From: Bacillus horti
GTDB lineage: Bacteria > Bacillota > Bacilli > Caldalkalibacillales > JCM-10596
Length of the DNA: 64,000 nucleotides
NCBI RefSeq assembly: GCF_030813115.1
Contig: NZ_JAUSTY010000002.1
Location: 248,001 to 312,000, forward strand
Direction of reading: 5' to 3'
Below are positions 63,740-64,000 of the stretch, piece by piece. The notes under the pieces were generated by a model. That model saw nothing but the letters and a program-made list of their open reading frames with translations, searched no databases and was not told where the DNA came from. The position numbers and the translations under genes are program-made. Every line of letters starts with the position of its first letter. Position 1 is the stretch's first letter.

Positions 63740-64000
63740 ATGAATATAATTATAAAATCATTAATTTTTAATAAACAGGTTCGTTTATATTTTGTCGATA
63801 ATACAGCGTTGATTAAAGAGATCTTAGCGCTAAACCAGATCAAGAGTAAGCTGTTCAATTTGGCTCTTGGAAAAACGGTTTCAGGGCTTAGTCTGCTTTC
63901 TGCAACGATGAAAGGAGAGCAAAGGCTAAGTGCTACAATAACGATGAGCAACCCACGTTATCAGATTTTTGCTGATGTTGAGGCAAATGGTAATGTGAGA
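63740..64000 (+). CDS. Hsp33-like redox chaperone (3' truncated by the window)
   Basis: This open frame runs off the right edge, with 87 codons visible. LGKTVSGLSLLSATMKGEQRLS and ITMSNPRYQIFADVEANGNVR match the N-terminal fold of Hsp33 (HslO), a chaperone switched on by oxidation and zinc release; the C-terminal Cys cluster is outside the window. The N-terminus (MNIIIKSLIFNKQVRLYFVDNT) is less typical, so it may be a divergent paralogue. The start has AAAGGAAATGAAG ahead of it. A MerR-type promoter upstream suggests stress-controlled expression. Confidence 0.75.
   Translation, partial: MNIIIKSLIFNKQVRLYFVDNTALIKEILALNQIKSKLFNLALGKTVSGLSLLSATMKGEQRLSATITMSNPRYQIFADVEANGNVR

Noticed and set aside
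1-64000. CRISPR arrays, rRNA, tRNA, transposase or phage genes
   Set aside because: No regularly spaced repeats, tRNA or rRNA signatures, or transposase or integrase motifs were found on reading both strands.

Overview
The window looks like chromosome of a low-GC, endospore-forming Firmicute of the order Bacillales. The evidence is AG-rich Shine-Dalgarno sites, frequent TTG and GTG starts, sporulation genes (dpaA/dpaB, spoVS, ftsK/spoIIIE) and a gene order that follows the Bacillus subtilis rpsO-pnp to spoVS block. RecX, a free-standing M19 dipeptidase and korAB next to rny-ymdB-spoVS are more like Brevibacillus and relatives than B. subtilis. The genus is an inference. No tRNA, rRNA, CRISPR array or transposase gene was seen.

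Region 1 (1-16.1 kb) is the 3' part of a polyketide or hybrid biosynthetic cluster, cut by the window edge. It holds a ketosynthase protein with a vestigial acyltransferase, two discrete acyl carrier proteins (ACPs), a discrete acyltransferase, an acyl-CoA-dehydrogenase-like oxidase, a 3-hydroxyacyl-CoA-dehydrogenase-like enzyme, an FkbH-like glyceryl transferase/phosphatase and a class III aminotransferase. The ACP, FkbH and two-oxidase set is the known recipe for hydroxymalonyl-ACP, as in zwittermicin; no O-methyltransferase is visible. Downstream are a degenerate CPBP membrane protein, an MFS exporter, a type II thioesterase, a MacB-like ABC pair and a secreted S12 serine hydrolase that could be a prodrug-maturation peptidase. 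A strong terminator closes the cluster.

Region 2 (16.2-29.4 kb) has a possible structured RNA and two tiny genes, then the conserved run rpsO, pnp, ylxY, mlpA, ymxH, dpaA, dpaB, asd, dapG, dapA, rnjB. This links RNA turnover to the aspartate/diaminopimelate/dipicolinate branch, which feeds cell wall and spore core.

Region 3 (29.4-38.0 kb) is an AT-rich accessory island between rnjB and tepA, which are neighbours in B. subtilis. It holds a six-gene operon (membrane thioredoxin-like protein, secreted six-cysteine peptide, beta-propeller lipoprotein, two FtsX permeases, one ATPase), a GNAT gene on the minus strand, and a tandem pair of lipoproteins of which only the second keeps a zinc-protease HExxH site. 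This operon is the best candidate for an undescribed system.

Region 4 (38.0-64 kb) resumes the housekeeping order: tepA, ylzJ-like, ftsK/spoIIIE, a YpuI-like gene, ymfF, ymfH, ymfI, ymfJ, ymfK, rodZ, yajQ, pgsA, cinA, a DEAD-box helicase, recA, recX, rny, ymdB, spoVS, dipeptidase, korA, korB, an S66 peptidase, and the start of an Hsp33-like gene behind a MerR-type promoter. Three copies of a roughly 125-bp MITE-like element lie between genes here, and a separate repeat-rich element precedes ftsK.
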